Positions 1 to 8,111 are shown, numbered from the stretch's first letter. The stretch is DNA of 24,257 nt from Stramonita haemastoma (GCA_030674155.1 JASPKP010000492.1:20001-44257), one strand, 5' to 3'. The notes: a model not told the origin generated them from the sequence alone. Translations and numbers: made by a program.

Positions 1-61
1 TGTTTCCCTTAGACCAGTCAGACAGCAATGAGCAGACAGTAAGCAGTCCTTGCATTGCAGT

Positions 62-980
62 CCTAGTGAGTGTGTGTACGTGTGTGTGTGTGTTGTGGTG
101 TGGTGTGAAGCTGTGGGTCATGTGGTTTTGGTGGTGTGGGTCATGTTGATGTGGGTGGTGTGGGTGGTGTGGGTGTGATGTGGGTGAGGTGGTGTTGGGG
201 AAGTATGGGTGGTGTGGATGTTGTGTGGGTGGGGTGTATTGTTTGGTGTGGGTGATGTAGGTTATGTGTGATGTGGTGTGTGATGTGGTGTGTGGTGTGA
301 TGTGGTGTGTGATGTGTGTGATGTGGTGTGTGATGGGTTTGTGTTATGTGGTGTATGATGTGGTGTCTGATGTGGTGTGTGATGTGGCGTGTGGTTGTGT
401 GATGTGGTGTGTGTGTGATGTGTGTGGTGTAATGTTTTGATGAGGGAAAGCAATGTGGTCCTGTGATGTGATTGTGGTGAGTGGTGGTTTTTTATGTGCA
501 TAGGGATGGAGGTTTGTGATAAGGATGATGTGGTGATGTGTCGGTGATGTGGTTAAAGCGATGTGGCAAGGTTCGTGTGGAGATATGGTAAGGTGAGTTG
601 CTGATGTTAGAATGTGGCAAGGGTGGTGCAGTGATGTGGTAAGGGTGATGTTGAAAGGGATTGTGGAAAGGTGATGTGGTGATGTGGCAAGGGTGATGTG
701 ATAACACATGTGGTGTGTTAATGTGACGTGGTGAAGTGGTGGGTGATGTGGTGATGTGGTAGGGCAATGTGATCTATGGGCGATGTGGTGAAGGTGGTGC
801 GATGTGGTGATGTGGTAAAGGTGATGCGATGTGGTGAAGGTGTGGAAAGGTGATGTGGTGATGTAAAGGTGATGCGATGTCGTACAGGCGTGATGTGGTG
901 ATGAGTTAAAAGCGAGGTGATGTGGTGTAGGTGTGGAAAGGTGATGTTGTGATGTGGTAATGGTAGTAAGGAGGATGTAT
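62..980. repeat. Degenerate GT-rich minisatellite (GATGTGGTG-like)
   Basis: About 0.9 kb is built from imperfect repeats of words such as GTGATGTGGTG, GGTGTGGGT and GATGTGGTAAAGGTG. The strand is strongly G/T biased (almost no C), and units of roughly 8-12 bp drift in sequence from left to right. The minus strand holds long open frames here, but they encode only His/Thr/Pro/Ser runs such as THHITTSPHH, which is what this repeat gives in any frame, so I do not call a gene. The left part (62-240) is mostly TGTGGGT/GTGGTGT. The part from about 520 to 960 carries AAGG or GTAA spacers between GATGTGGT words. Confidence 0.85.
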
Positions 981-1199
981 GGTGCACGTGATGTGTGGTG
1001 TCGGTTTTCTCGTGCGAGTTTTGCCGGTGTGGTTTGTGAAGGATGGGTGTTTTGCTGTGATGGATGTGGTGTACATGACGTGGTGTGGTGTGGGTGATGT
1101 GGTGTGCTGTGGCTGTGCAGTGAATGTGGTGTGGTTTGGCAGTGGGGATGGATGTGTTTGTGTCCGTGTCGAATGTGATGTTGTATATGCAAGTTTGCA

Positions 1200-1575
1200 C
1201 GCAGAACATCTTGCGCACACGTTTAAAACCCCGTTCAACCTTTCGGAAGAGTAGGCCATCGTGTGCCGGTAGGAGCGGATGACAAAACTATAACAAACCA
1301 GCATGCACACAGGTGTCGTGTTTAGACACCATCCCTGAGGAAAAATCGGGAAGTTGGAGTCCCAGAGCGGCTCGGGGCTGTAGGTATATGGCAACATTCT
1401 GGTGGCTCCTGTAACAGTACTGGAACCATTCGTATCGGTCAATGCCCTTCGAAATGGATCATTCCAGTGCCGTGGAGAGGGGGGGTCTGCTGCATGGGTA
1501 ACAGCTTGCTCTCCATACATACTTGCCCAGGCTTTGCGCTCTAAAGACTGGAGCGCAACTCCATAGTCTTCCGAG
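1200..1575 (-). repeat. Interspersed repeat, copy 1 (minus strand)
   Basis: Read on the minus strand, bases 1345 down to 1204 match 9535-9690 of the plus strand closely. Both hold CCCTCAGG, a TGGTGTCTAAACACGAC block, TGTGTGCATGCTGGTT, TTTTGTCATCC, a CTCCTACCGGCACACGATGG block and TGTGCGCAAGATGTTCTGCG. A shorter third copy lies at 10392-10537. Three copies in two orientations show a dispersed transposon-derived repeat. The remaining upstream part (1346-1575) has no second copy here, so its membership is inferred. The minus strand stays open for about 130 codons, but copies 2 and 3 differ by indels that break that frame, so coding is doubtful. Class is not known; a SINE or LINE tail is possible. 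Confidence 0.7.
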
Positions 1576-1587
1576 ACTGATGAGTGC

Positions 1588-1652
<65 letters not shown>
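1588..1652. repeat. (CTA)n microsatellite
   Basis: An uninterrupted CTA array of about 21 units. On the minus strand it reads AGT or TAG depending on frame, which gives a poly-serine run in one open frame. It is directly followed by a GT/GCGC-rich stretch (1653-1712). Confidence 0.95.
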
Positions 1653-1853
1653 GTGTGTATGGGTACGCGCTTGTGTGTGTGTGCGCACGCGCGCCTGCGC
1701 GCGTGTGTGTGGGGTGGGAAATGTACACCACCTGCTGCCACTGAATTATTATTGTCATGCATTACATGTTTGTTGTGAGATGACACACTGTCAGTGACGT
1801 TACAGATTTGGGGGGTTGAACAAGGGAGGTGAACTGACTGTATCCTGTGCTGT

Positions 1854-1855
1854 GT

Positions 1856-1941
<86 letters not shown>

Positions 1942-1958
1942 TGTGTGTGTGTGTGTGT
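1854..1958. repeat. (GT)n microsatellite left of copy A
   Basis: Around 50 GT units with one A interruption. It ends in TACGTTTGTGCATGC, a short word that recurs in copy B at 19534-19549, where it lies downstream rather than upstream of the shared AATGAAAATGGG start. Confidence 0.95.
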
Positions 1959-1997
1959 ACGTTTGTGCATGCAATGAAAATGGGTCTATAGTGTGCA

Positions 1998-2015
1998 GTG
2001 TGTGTGTGTGTGCGC

Positions 2016-2062
<47 letters not shown>

Positions 2063-2280
2063 TGTGTGTGTGTGTGTGTGTGTGTAAGAAGAACAAGAGG
2101 AAGAATTGTGAAGAAGAAGGAGAATTGCGGAGAAGAAAAATTGCGAAGAAGAAGAAGAACAAGAATTATGAAGAATAAGAAGAATTGCGAAGAAGAATTG
2201 CGAAGAAGAAGAATTGCAAAGAATTGCGAAGAATTGCGAAGAAGAAGAAGAAGAAAAGAAGAAGAAGAAGAAAGAAGGAG
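1998..2280. repeat. (TG)n-(CGTG)n-(TG)n followed by GAAGAATTGC-rich purine tract
   Basis: 1998-2086 is an alternating purine-pyrimidine array, GT then CGTG/TGCG then GT, a Z-DNA-prone composition. At 2087 it changes abruptly to about 190 bp of almost pure purine sequence with recurring GAAGAATTGC and GAAGAAGAA words. The same pair of blocks is at 19618-19870 in copy B, with fewer GAA units. The frames through it encode only Val/Cys or Lys/Glu/Arg repeats. Confidence 0.9.
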
Positions 2281-2495
2281 AGCACACACAGACAGAGAGA
2301 CAGCAGGGTGGTACAATAAGGGCACGGCAGTCATGCACACTAATTGGCCATCGCACTCACAAATGAACTGGAATGGTAACCTTTTACCCAATAGAAATCC
2401 TCTTCTGTTTGACTTCAAAGCATAGCTCATCTCGAAACAACTCAAAATATAAACATTTTTCATAGCAACAACATAATATAAGACATGTTACATAC

Positions 2496-2643
2496 TTTTT
2501 TTTTAATCAACCAAAGACAGTGCATGCTACGCCTTTTGACAAGGCGCGCTAACGGCCACCCATCCAACTGGTAACCACGCTTCATGCTGCTTAACTTTGA
2601 CTCGGGGAAAGCGAGTGCTCTGACCACTGAGCTATCCCGCCCA
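2496..2643 (-). mobile_element. Short SINE with tRNA-like plus 5S rRNA-like head
   Basis: On the minus strand the element starts GGGCGGGATAGCTCAGTGG, a tRNA-like 5' half with a good RNA polymerase III box A (TAGCTCAGTGG), followed by GTCAGAGCACTCGCTTTCC. It then passes into AAGTTAAGCAGCAT and TTGGATGGGTGGCCG, which resemble the 5S rRNA internal control region (box A AAGTTAAGCAAC and box C CTTGGATGGGTGACCG). It ends in TTGGTTGATT and a 9-base A tail (T9 at 2496-2504 on the plus strand), the normal mark of a retroposed Pol III transcript. It is about 148 bp, with no clear LINE-derived body. It faces the plus-strand relative at 6373 in head-out orientation. Confidence 0.75.
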
Positions 2644-2649
2644 TTAAGT

Positions 2650-3030
2650 TTTATATCAAAAATCTTAAAACATCGTTTTCTTGCTACAGAGCTTTCATAC
2701 TAATGGCAGGTAAAGGGAGACTATCTTTCTACATTGCTATAAGCTATCGTGAATATTTTAGTACTGTTTTCTGCATTTTCTGGATCTTAATGAGAAGATT
2801 TTGATCTCACCTTGTTTTGGTGAGATGCACTACATTTTATGATGGTAAAAAAAGAAAGAGATGGAGTTGAAGGAGTTAATGATCACTGTGTTTCTCTAAC
2901 AAAGGTAATAGTGACGGCGCAATGGCCTCTTTCTAGGGTTATGCTAGAGCATTTCAAAATTTCTCTCTTTCTTCTGCTTCTTTCGCCTTTATCTCTTTTC
3001 TTGCCTGTTTTTTAAATATATACAATAATG
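2650..3030. other. Non-repetitive stretch, no gene seen
   Basis: Unique-looking AT-rich sequence shared with copy B (20238-20615). I see no frame with coding character. A perfect 7-bp inverted repeat lies at 2805-2825 and differs from copy B by inversion of the loop. Confidence 0.6.
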
Positions 3031-3175
3031 ATTTCTTGTCTGCAGCACATGCAACAGGGACTGTCGCTCGAGGATCGGGCTCTACAGCCACAGCCAGCCT
3101 GCAGTTCCACAACAGACTGACTCTACTGCACAAAACTCCATTGTCTCTCCAGACAGAAGGATGCCAACAAAATGC
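3030..3175 (+). other. Exon-like block next to a TCTG array (not proven)
   Basis: A pyrimidine-rich stretch followed by TTTCTTGTCTGCAG looks like a splice acceptor. The next ~125 bp are of normal GC content and open in one plus-strand frame until the TCTG array starts at about 3177. Copy B (20617-20762) has the same block with two substitutions. No homologous protein is recognised and the block is short, so this may be chance. It could be an internal exon of a host gene or an old transposon remnant. Confidence 0.15.
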
Positions 3176-3176
3176 A

Positions 3177-3345
3177 TGTGTCTGTCTGTCTGTTTGTTTG
3201 TCTGTCTGTCTGTATGTTACATAATTATGTTATGTTATGTTATGTTATGTTATGTTATGTATGTATGTATGTATGTATGTATGTATGTATGTATGTATGT
3301 ATGTATGTATGTATGTATGTATGTATGTATGTATGTATGTATGTG
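3177..3345. repeat. Compound (TCTG)n-(TTATG)n-(ATGT)n array
   Basis: Three adjacent arrays: TCTG with TTTG interruptions (about 3177-3215), TTATG pentamers (3228-3257) and a long ATGT array (3256-3345). TGTGTC-rich degenerate sequence follows to about 3530. The same order appears at 20764-20930 in copy B with a slightly different ATGT count. Confidence 0.95.
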
Positions 3346-3702
3346 TGTTATGTGTGCTATGTATGTATGTGTATATATATACATTTATAAATATGTATAT
3401 GTCCGTCTGTGTGTGTCTGTGCGTGTCTGTGTGTTTTATATATTTATATGCCTGCGTGTCTGTGTGTGTCTGTGCGTCTGTGTGTCTATATATTCATATG
3501 CCTGTATATGTCCATGTGTCTGTATCTGTTCTTCGCTAACACACTACAGGGTCGAGTCACCTTGTGCACTCCACTTTTTTTTTTCTTTTTCGTGTTTAAT
3601 TCAATCGGAAGGGTTGAAAGGAATCAGCAAACAAGAGAGATGAAGTGAGGAGAGAAAAAAAAGAAGACAAAGGATTAGCCTAGCGAGAGTAGTGTAGGAG
3701 TG

Positions 3703-3705
3703 GGG

Positions 3706-3767
<62 letters not shown>

Positions 3768-3780
3768 GGGGGGGGGGGGG
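3703..3780. repeat. (GA)n with terminal poly-G
   Basis: About 30 GA units, one GG interruption, then a G-run of about a dozen bases at 3769-3780. Copy B has the same tract at 21281-21354 with a shorter G-run. Confidence 0.95.
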
Positions 3781-3789
3781 CGAGTGACA

Positions 3790-5100
3790 GAAATTGCAGG
3801 GAAGGCAGGAAGGATGCAGAAGGGCCAGGAAGAAAGATCTTTAATGGAAGATGAAAGTGTAACCAGGTGGTTTTGTGTAGCTCTATGTGTGAGAGCTTGT
3901 TGGGTATTTAGTTTTAAACAGCTAAACAGATATTTGGTGTGGTCAGAACAAATAAGATCTTCTGTTCATTTTATAAAGTATTGTAGTTTATTATGCGTAG
4001 GATATATTTGTATTTTTAATGAAGTTGATGATTGAATCTCTTTGATCTTTATGATTCATATGTAACTAATTAGTTATTTTGTATTCCATTTTGTTTTTAT
4101 GATTTTATTGTTAGTGGGATGAGATGAGATATATTTTATTGTAATGATTTGGGATTTATCAAGAGAGAGAACTCTATTTTGCATTTTGAACACTAAGAAT
4201 CAGTCTGAAATAGGAAAAGAAAATTTTTAATAACAACTTTAATAAATCATATTATCTATTCATATTCATGGATATGATTGTTGAAGGACTGATCTTGACT
4301 CGATTCAAGTCAACCATTGTGAAAATTCTCTATTTTCATTTTAAATTAGTATTTTCACTTATTACATCATATCAGTATAAGAACATTGAAATCGCGATCG
4401 GCAAAAGCAGTTCTAATTCATAAGTAAAGAAATATTTTATATACTGTAGTGTGCGATTGAGAATCGTGTGTAATAAACTTTATTTAGATAAATGAAATAT
4501 AATTTAATTTAGGTTGTAGTAGATCGTTAGGCATACGACGGTTTGAACAGGATGATTAGCCTAACGCTTAGCCTAACGCTCGTTCTTTGTTCTAACGAAT
4601 TTGAATTTCGTCGAACTGAATTTTATAAAATGCAGACATTAAACTATCGATCTATGGTATATTTTGGGTTTATATATGAATGAACATTAGGTTAGATTAT
4701 GTTAATATAGATAATTTGTATTATTAGAGATGTTCATTCTTTCGATCTTACGAACTACTTCGTAAGCAAGGCTGATGCAAGATTGATGCGCACGCAGTAC
4801 ATCGGAAATTGTGTTTTCGCATCGCTATTTAATTAATATCTCATCTCATGGACACTGCTAGCTAATAATATGCATATGTATACAATTTGTGGATTATATT
4901 CTTCTTTTTATATTCATTAAGTATTAGGCTCTGCTGGACTCTTAGTGTTTTATTATCGAAAGTTTTAGTACAAACCTGTTAAAAGTGTGTCTACTCAGAG
5001 GCTTTTATCGCATTTAGCTCGCAGTTAGATGATTGTTGTGTAAAGTGCATTAGTGCATTTTAAAACTTGTGTTTCCTAGTTTATTTTGATGTATAGTATG
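3790..5100. other. AT-rich unique segment with small inverted repeats, no gene seen
   Basis: About 1.3 kb, roughly two thirds A+T, conserved nearly base for base in copy B (21360-22680). All frames are broken by stops; the longest reading from about 3844 has no recognisable domain. Visible structure: a direct repeat TTAGCCTAACGC (two copies near 4556-4580), an inverted pair GAATGAACAT/ATGTTCATTC at 4678-4687 and 4730-4739, and a perfect stem CTTACGAA-CTAC-TTCGTAAG at 4747-4766. Confidence 0.6.
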
Positions 5101-5108
5101 TTTAGCTT

Positions 5109-5471
5109 TGTTGGGCGGACAGCGAAATAATCGCTGTTGAAGCCACGTAAGGAAACACAAATTTACTCCATTTTAAGCCTGAAGTGGCCGAATCGTCTGC
5201 TGCCGCGCGGCGCTGTCTTTGCAGTCCGTGTGGAGGGTATATATTTAGGGGTGGTTAGGCAGACAAGGAGACTAGTAAAAATAGGTCTGCAGACTACGTT
5301 AGACTGGGTTAGACCTGTAACAGTTCAGCAGAGCACAGGAGGGAGCAGAGAGACGACGTAATAAAGAACACCAACGCCCAGCTGCTGTCTTCCCCTGAGT
5401 CTTTCTTTGCCTGGTTGCTGTACATTGATCCTCTACTTTCCCTGTCCTCTATCCTTGCACCGCTCATCACA
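5109..5471 (+). mobile_element. LTR-like module (possible solo LTR), copy A
   Basis: The segment runs from TGTTGGGCGGACAGCG to CTCATCACA, so it has TG...CA ends and is about 363 bp. It contains a TATA-box-like TATATATTTA at 5238 and a polyadenylation signal AATAAA at 5360, about 120 bp downstream, followed by a T/C-rich U5-like stretch. That order (U3, TATA, R, AATAAA, U5) is typical of an LTR. No tRNA primer-binding site follows and I cannot find matching target-site duplications, so the boundaries are guesses. It could instead be a Pol II promoter with a short 3' end. Copy B carries the same module at 22686-23051. Confidence 0.35.
5238..5247 (+). promoter_or_regulatory. TATA-box-like element in LTR-like module
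   Basis: TATATATTTA in a GC-balanced context (GGAGGG before, GGGGTGG after), unlike the surrounding AT repeats. It is conserved at 22816-22825 in copy B. It gains weight only from the AATAAA about 120 bp downstream. Confidence 0.35.
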
Positions 5472-5545
5472 AAAGGAAGACGGGAGGAGGAAGGAGGGGT
5501 GGGGGAAGGAAGGGTGGGTGGGGCAGAGTGATGCGAGAACGCGGG

Positions 5546-5604
5546 TTGAACTCACGATTCCTTTAAAGACAGAGGACAGGGGAAAGACAAAGGGGGACTC
5601 TCTT

Positions 5605-5657
<53 letters not shown>

Positions 5658-5935
5658 CTCCCTCTCTCTCAGATGTAAATGTTGAACTCACGATTCCTTT
5701 CAAGACAGAGGACAGGGGAAAGACAAAGGGGGACTCTCTCTCTCCCCCTGTGACCCTCTCTGTCTGTCTGTCTGTCTCTCCCTCTCTCTCTCTCTCTCTG
5801 ATGGAAATGTAAATTTAATGTTGAACTCACGATTCCTTTAAAGACAAAGGACAGGGGAAAGACAAAGGGGGAGTCTCTCTCCCTGTGACCCTCTCTGTCT
5901 GTCTGTCTGTCTCTGTGTCTCTCTCTGTTTGTCTC
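5546..5935. repeat. Three ~137-bp tandem units with embedded (TC)n, copy A
   Basis: A TTGAACTCACGATTCCTTT block followed by AAGACAGAGGACAGGGGAAA and GACAAAGGGGGA begins at 5546, 5682 and 5821, spacing 136 and 139 bp. Each unit continues into TC/TCTG microsatellite of differing length and the AGATGTAAAT or GATGGAAATG junction word. Copy B repeats the structure at 23123, 23251 and 23430, spacing 128 and 179 bp, with TC arrays of other lengths. It is a minisatellite whose units each contain a microsatellite. Confidence 0.9.
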
Positions 5936-5937
5936 TC

Positions 5938-6025
5938 CCTATATATATATATATTATATATATATATATATATATTTATAATATATTATATATATTTATT
6001 ATATATATATGTATATATATTTTAT

Positions 6026-6056
<31 letters not shown>

Positions 6057-6085
6057 GGTTGTATATAAATATATATCGATATATT
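5938..6085. repeat. (AT)n-rich tract, copy A
   Basis: Imperfect AT repeat with TTATA and GTATA interruptions, ending in a TATATCGATATATTATATC block. In copy B (23548-23655) the corresponding array is a much purer and uninterrupted AT run. Cruciform-prone. Confidence 0.9.
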
Positions 6086-6372
6086 ATATCAACAACAAAA
6101 CGCAAACAGCAATAACAACAACCAAAAGGAACCCAATGAAATTGGCATAAAAGAAAGACAAAGAATACCCACCTCCCAAAACAAAAAGACGAAAAAACCT
6201 ACAAATGAGAAAGCAAAATGGCATGGGTGAGAAACAGAAGAAAATAAAAGGGTGGATGAGGGGATGGGATGGGGAGGACCAGGAGAAAAGAGAAGAAAAA
6301 GTGTATGACACTTTACAAGACAATGAAAAAATTAACAGAAGTCTCTGTTACTGCTAACTTTCTATTGACCAC

Positions 6373-6660
6373 AGGGGCCGGGGATAGTTCAGTGGTTCAG
6401 AGTACTCGCTTTTCCAAGTCAAAGTTAAGCAACATCGAGCGTGGTTACCAGTTGGATGGGTGACCGTTTGCGCTCCATGGCTTCAGTACAGTCCCCCAGT
6501 TCACCAAGCTGTCAATGGGTACCTGCCCTCTTTAGGGTCTTTGAAGGTCAAGCAGGGAGGCAGAGGAGATGGGCGCCGACCTCAATATGCTGGCCTCTGG
6601 AGAAGCTGAGGTCTCTGATGCCTCGCTCCCTACGACCACTAGGTTATGGACACCATTGGA
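6373..6660 (+). mobile_element. tRNA/5S hybrid SINE, plus strand, with possible body
   Basis: GGGGATAGTTCAGTGG contains a box-A-like tRNA element at 6385-6395, then CAGAGTACTCGCTTTTCC. AAGTTAAGCAACATCGAGC and GTTGGATGGGTGACCG (6422-6466) match the 5S rRNA internal control region very closely. It is the same head as at 2496-2643 but diverged and on the other strand. Copy A continues beyond 6519 (TACCTGCCCTCTTTAGGG ... GGTTATGGACACC), perhaps the SINE body. Copy B leaves homology exactly at 24090, so the body is known only here and its end near 6660 is a guess. Confidence 0.65.
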
Positions 6661-6940
6661 TGCATTCTTTTGTCGTCTTTTGACTGTCGATGTGGGCATG
6701 GTTCCTGCATGCCAACGTATGTTGATCTATGAATGGATTGAGGGTTGTTTCTCTCTTTCTGGTCTGTCTGTCTCCAGCTCTCTCATTTTTCTGTTTGAAT
6801 GCGAACGGGCGCTTGCATACAAGGTCTGATGCCTCCATGTATGTGTGTACTAATTTTATGCGAGCGCATGTGTTTATGTGTTTTAGTGGGTGGGTACATT
6901 CATGCATAGATGTGAGCACACGTGTGTGCAAGCAGTGTCT
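6660..6940. other. Spacer, nothing recognised
   Basis: Mixed sequence with some TGTG/GCATGT words and no frame of coding character. It leads into the GT array at 6949. Confidence 0.5.
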
Positions 6941-6944
6941 GTTT

Positions 6945-6948
<4 letters not shown>

Positions 6949-7006
<58 letters not shown>

Positions 7007-7075
7007 GAGTGTGAGTGTGTGCTGTGAGTGTGAGTGTGTGCTGTGTGTGTGAGTGTGTGTTGTGTATGAGTGGTG
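6949..7075. repeat. (GT)n and degenerate GTGAGTGTGT repeat
   Basis: About 28 GT units to 7004, then GAGTGTGAGTGTGTGCT words repeated roughly three times to about 7075. Confidence 0.95.
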
Positions 7076-7132
7076 TGTATGTATATGCGCGTGTTCTCCA
7101 TTCAATCTCAATGCTTGAAACGGATCCATGAA

Positions 7133-7140
7133 CGAGAGAG

Positions 7141-7234
<94 letters not shown>

Positions 7235-7236
7235 CG
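7133..7236. repeat. (GA)n array
   Basis: GA array with GGA and TTGA interruptions, followed by CAGACAGA words and then a purine-rich AAGAAAGA/GGAGG stretch up to about 7503. The strand is strongly purine-biased from 7133 to 7503. Confidence 0.95.
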
Positions 7237-7503
7237 ATGACAGACAGACAGAGGACACAGACAAACAGACAGACACACAGGACAAACAGGCACAGACATG
7301 AGAAACGAAACAAAAGGTGGGAAAAAGAAAGAAAGAGGGGGTGGGGAGGAGAGCAATTGCGGAGAAAGAAGGGAGGAGATATAAAAGAGTTAAATGAAAC
7401 GTGAGGAGAAGAGAAGAGAGCAGATGAAGAAGGAGGAGGAGGCAAGGGGAGGAGGGGGAGAGAAAGGAGGGGAGGGAGGGAGAGAGGGGAGGGAAGGGAG
7501 GGG

Positions 7504-7660
7504 TGTACTGTTACAGACTTCTAATCAGTGCCTGTACGCACTGGATGTGTACTGTTACAGACTTCTAATCACTGCCTGCCTGCACGCACTGGATGTGTAC
7601 TGTTACACAGACTTCTAATCAGTGCCTGTACGCACTGGATGTGTACTGTTACAGACCTAG
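7504..7660. repeat. 44-48 bp minisatellite, 3.3 units
   Basis: Units beginning TGTACTGTTACAGACTTC start at 7504, 7548, 7596 and 7642, so unit lengths are 44, 48 and 46 bp. The length changes come from an extra CCTG in unit 2 and an extra CA in unit 3. Each unit holds TAATCAGTGCCTGTACGCAC. No copy elsewhere in the window. Confidence 0.95.
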
Positions 7661-7884
7661 TGGGATCAGTTTTAGGCTTTCCTTGCTTATGAATGGGAAC
7701 AATAATAGACTGTTTCTAGTTCATTGGCATCACACCTTCAGTCCAACGTTTATAGGTGTGTGTGCGCGCGTGCGTGCTGCGTGCGTACGTGTGTGTGTAT
7801 GTGTGCGTGCGTGTGAGTGTACATTCGATTTTGTTAAAACTGTAAATTGTTGTTGATTAATTGTGTGTTGTGTAGGTCGAATGC

Positions 7885-7968
7885 AAGCGCTTTGATTTGT
7901 TTTTACAAGATATAGCGCCATATAAATTCCATGTATTATCATTATTATTATCATTATTATCATTATTA

Positions 7969-8006
<38 letters not shown>
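7885..8006 (+). mobile_element. 3' tail of an interspersed element ending in (ATT)n
   Basis: AAGCGCTTTGATTTG, ATAGCGCCATATAAATTCCA and then TTATTATT/CATTATT repeats. An AAGCGCT...GCGC-TATATAAAT block followed by (ATT)n is a common 3' end of molluscan SINE/LINE families (from memory of such genomes, not searched). The element is 5'-truncated; I cannot place its start. A related minus-strand tail is at 8266-8345, so the two sit tail to tail about 260 bp apart with a (GT)n array between them. Confidence 0.6.
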
Positions 8007-8109
8007 GCGAAGTTGTTTGACTTTTATCATTCTTCTTTTTTTCTATGACTTAAAAAAAAAAAAAAACTCAAGTACATGTGCGCGTGCGGATATATGCTTA
8101 TATAAGTGT

Positions 8110-8111
<2 letters not shown>

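Larger units (their letters stand above)
1973..6519 (+). repeat. 4.6 kb segmental repeat, copy A
   Basis: This segment recurs in the same orientation at 19411-24090. Outside simple-sequence tracts the two copies differ only by scattered substitutions and small indels, by eye on the order of a percent, so the duplication is recent. The shared part begins at AATGAAAATGGGTCTATAG and ends at TTCACCAAGCTGTCAATGGG; the flanks on both sides differ between the copies. Contents in order: GT/CGTG and GAA tracts, a minus-strand tRNA/5S SINE, an (ATGT)n array, (GA)n, AT-rich unique sequence, an LTR-like module, three 137-bp units, (AT)n, and a plus-strand SINE head. No reverse transcriptase or transposase frame is present, so it is either a host segmental duplication or a composite, non-autonomous unit. 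Confidence 0.93.

Noticed and set aside
62..1218. Long minus-strand open frames of 79-282 codons rich in His, Thr, Ser and Pro
   Set aside because: They are translations of the GATGTGGTG-type minisatellite; every minus-strand frame is open because the repeat lacks stops, and there is no domain or codon signal.
1847..2425. Plus-strand frame of 192 codons with Val/Cys runs followed by Lys/Arg/Glu
   Set aside because: It is (GT)n, (CGTG)n and GAA repeat read through in one frame; the non-repeat part has no recognisable domain.
6084..6323. Minus-strand hydrophobic frame (FSSLFSWSSPSHPL...) as a small membrane protein
   Set aside because: It is a purine-rich A/G stretch read backwards; the copy B version shifts frame through small indels.
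6373..6480. A functional tRNA gene
   Set aside because: Only the 5' half with box A is tRNA-like; there is no normal anticodon stem, T-arm or acceptor closure, and the rest resembles 5S rRNA.
6422..6480. A 5S rRNA gene
   Set aside because: Only the internal control region is similar; the 5' ~45 bases of 5S rRNA are replaced by the tRNA-like head.
7504..7660. CRISPR-like array (44-48 bp spaced repeats)
   Set aside because: The units are contiguous with no distinct spacers and the setting is a eukaryotic genome; it is a minisatellite.
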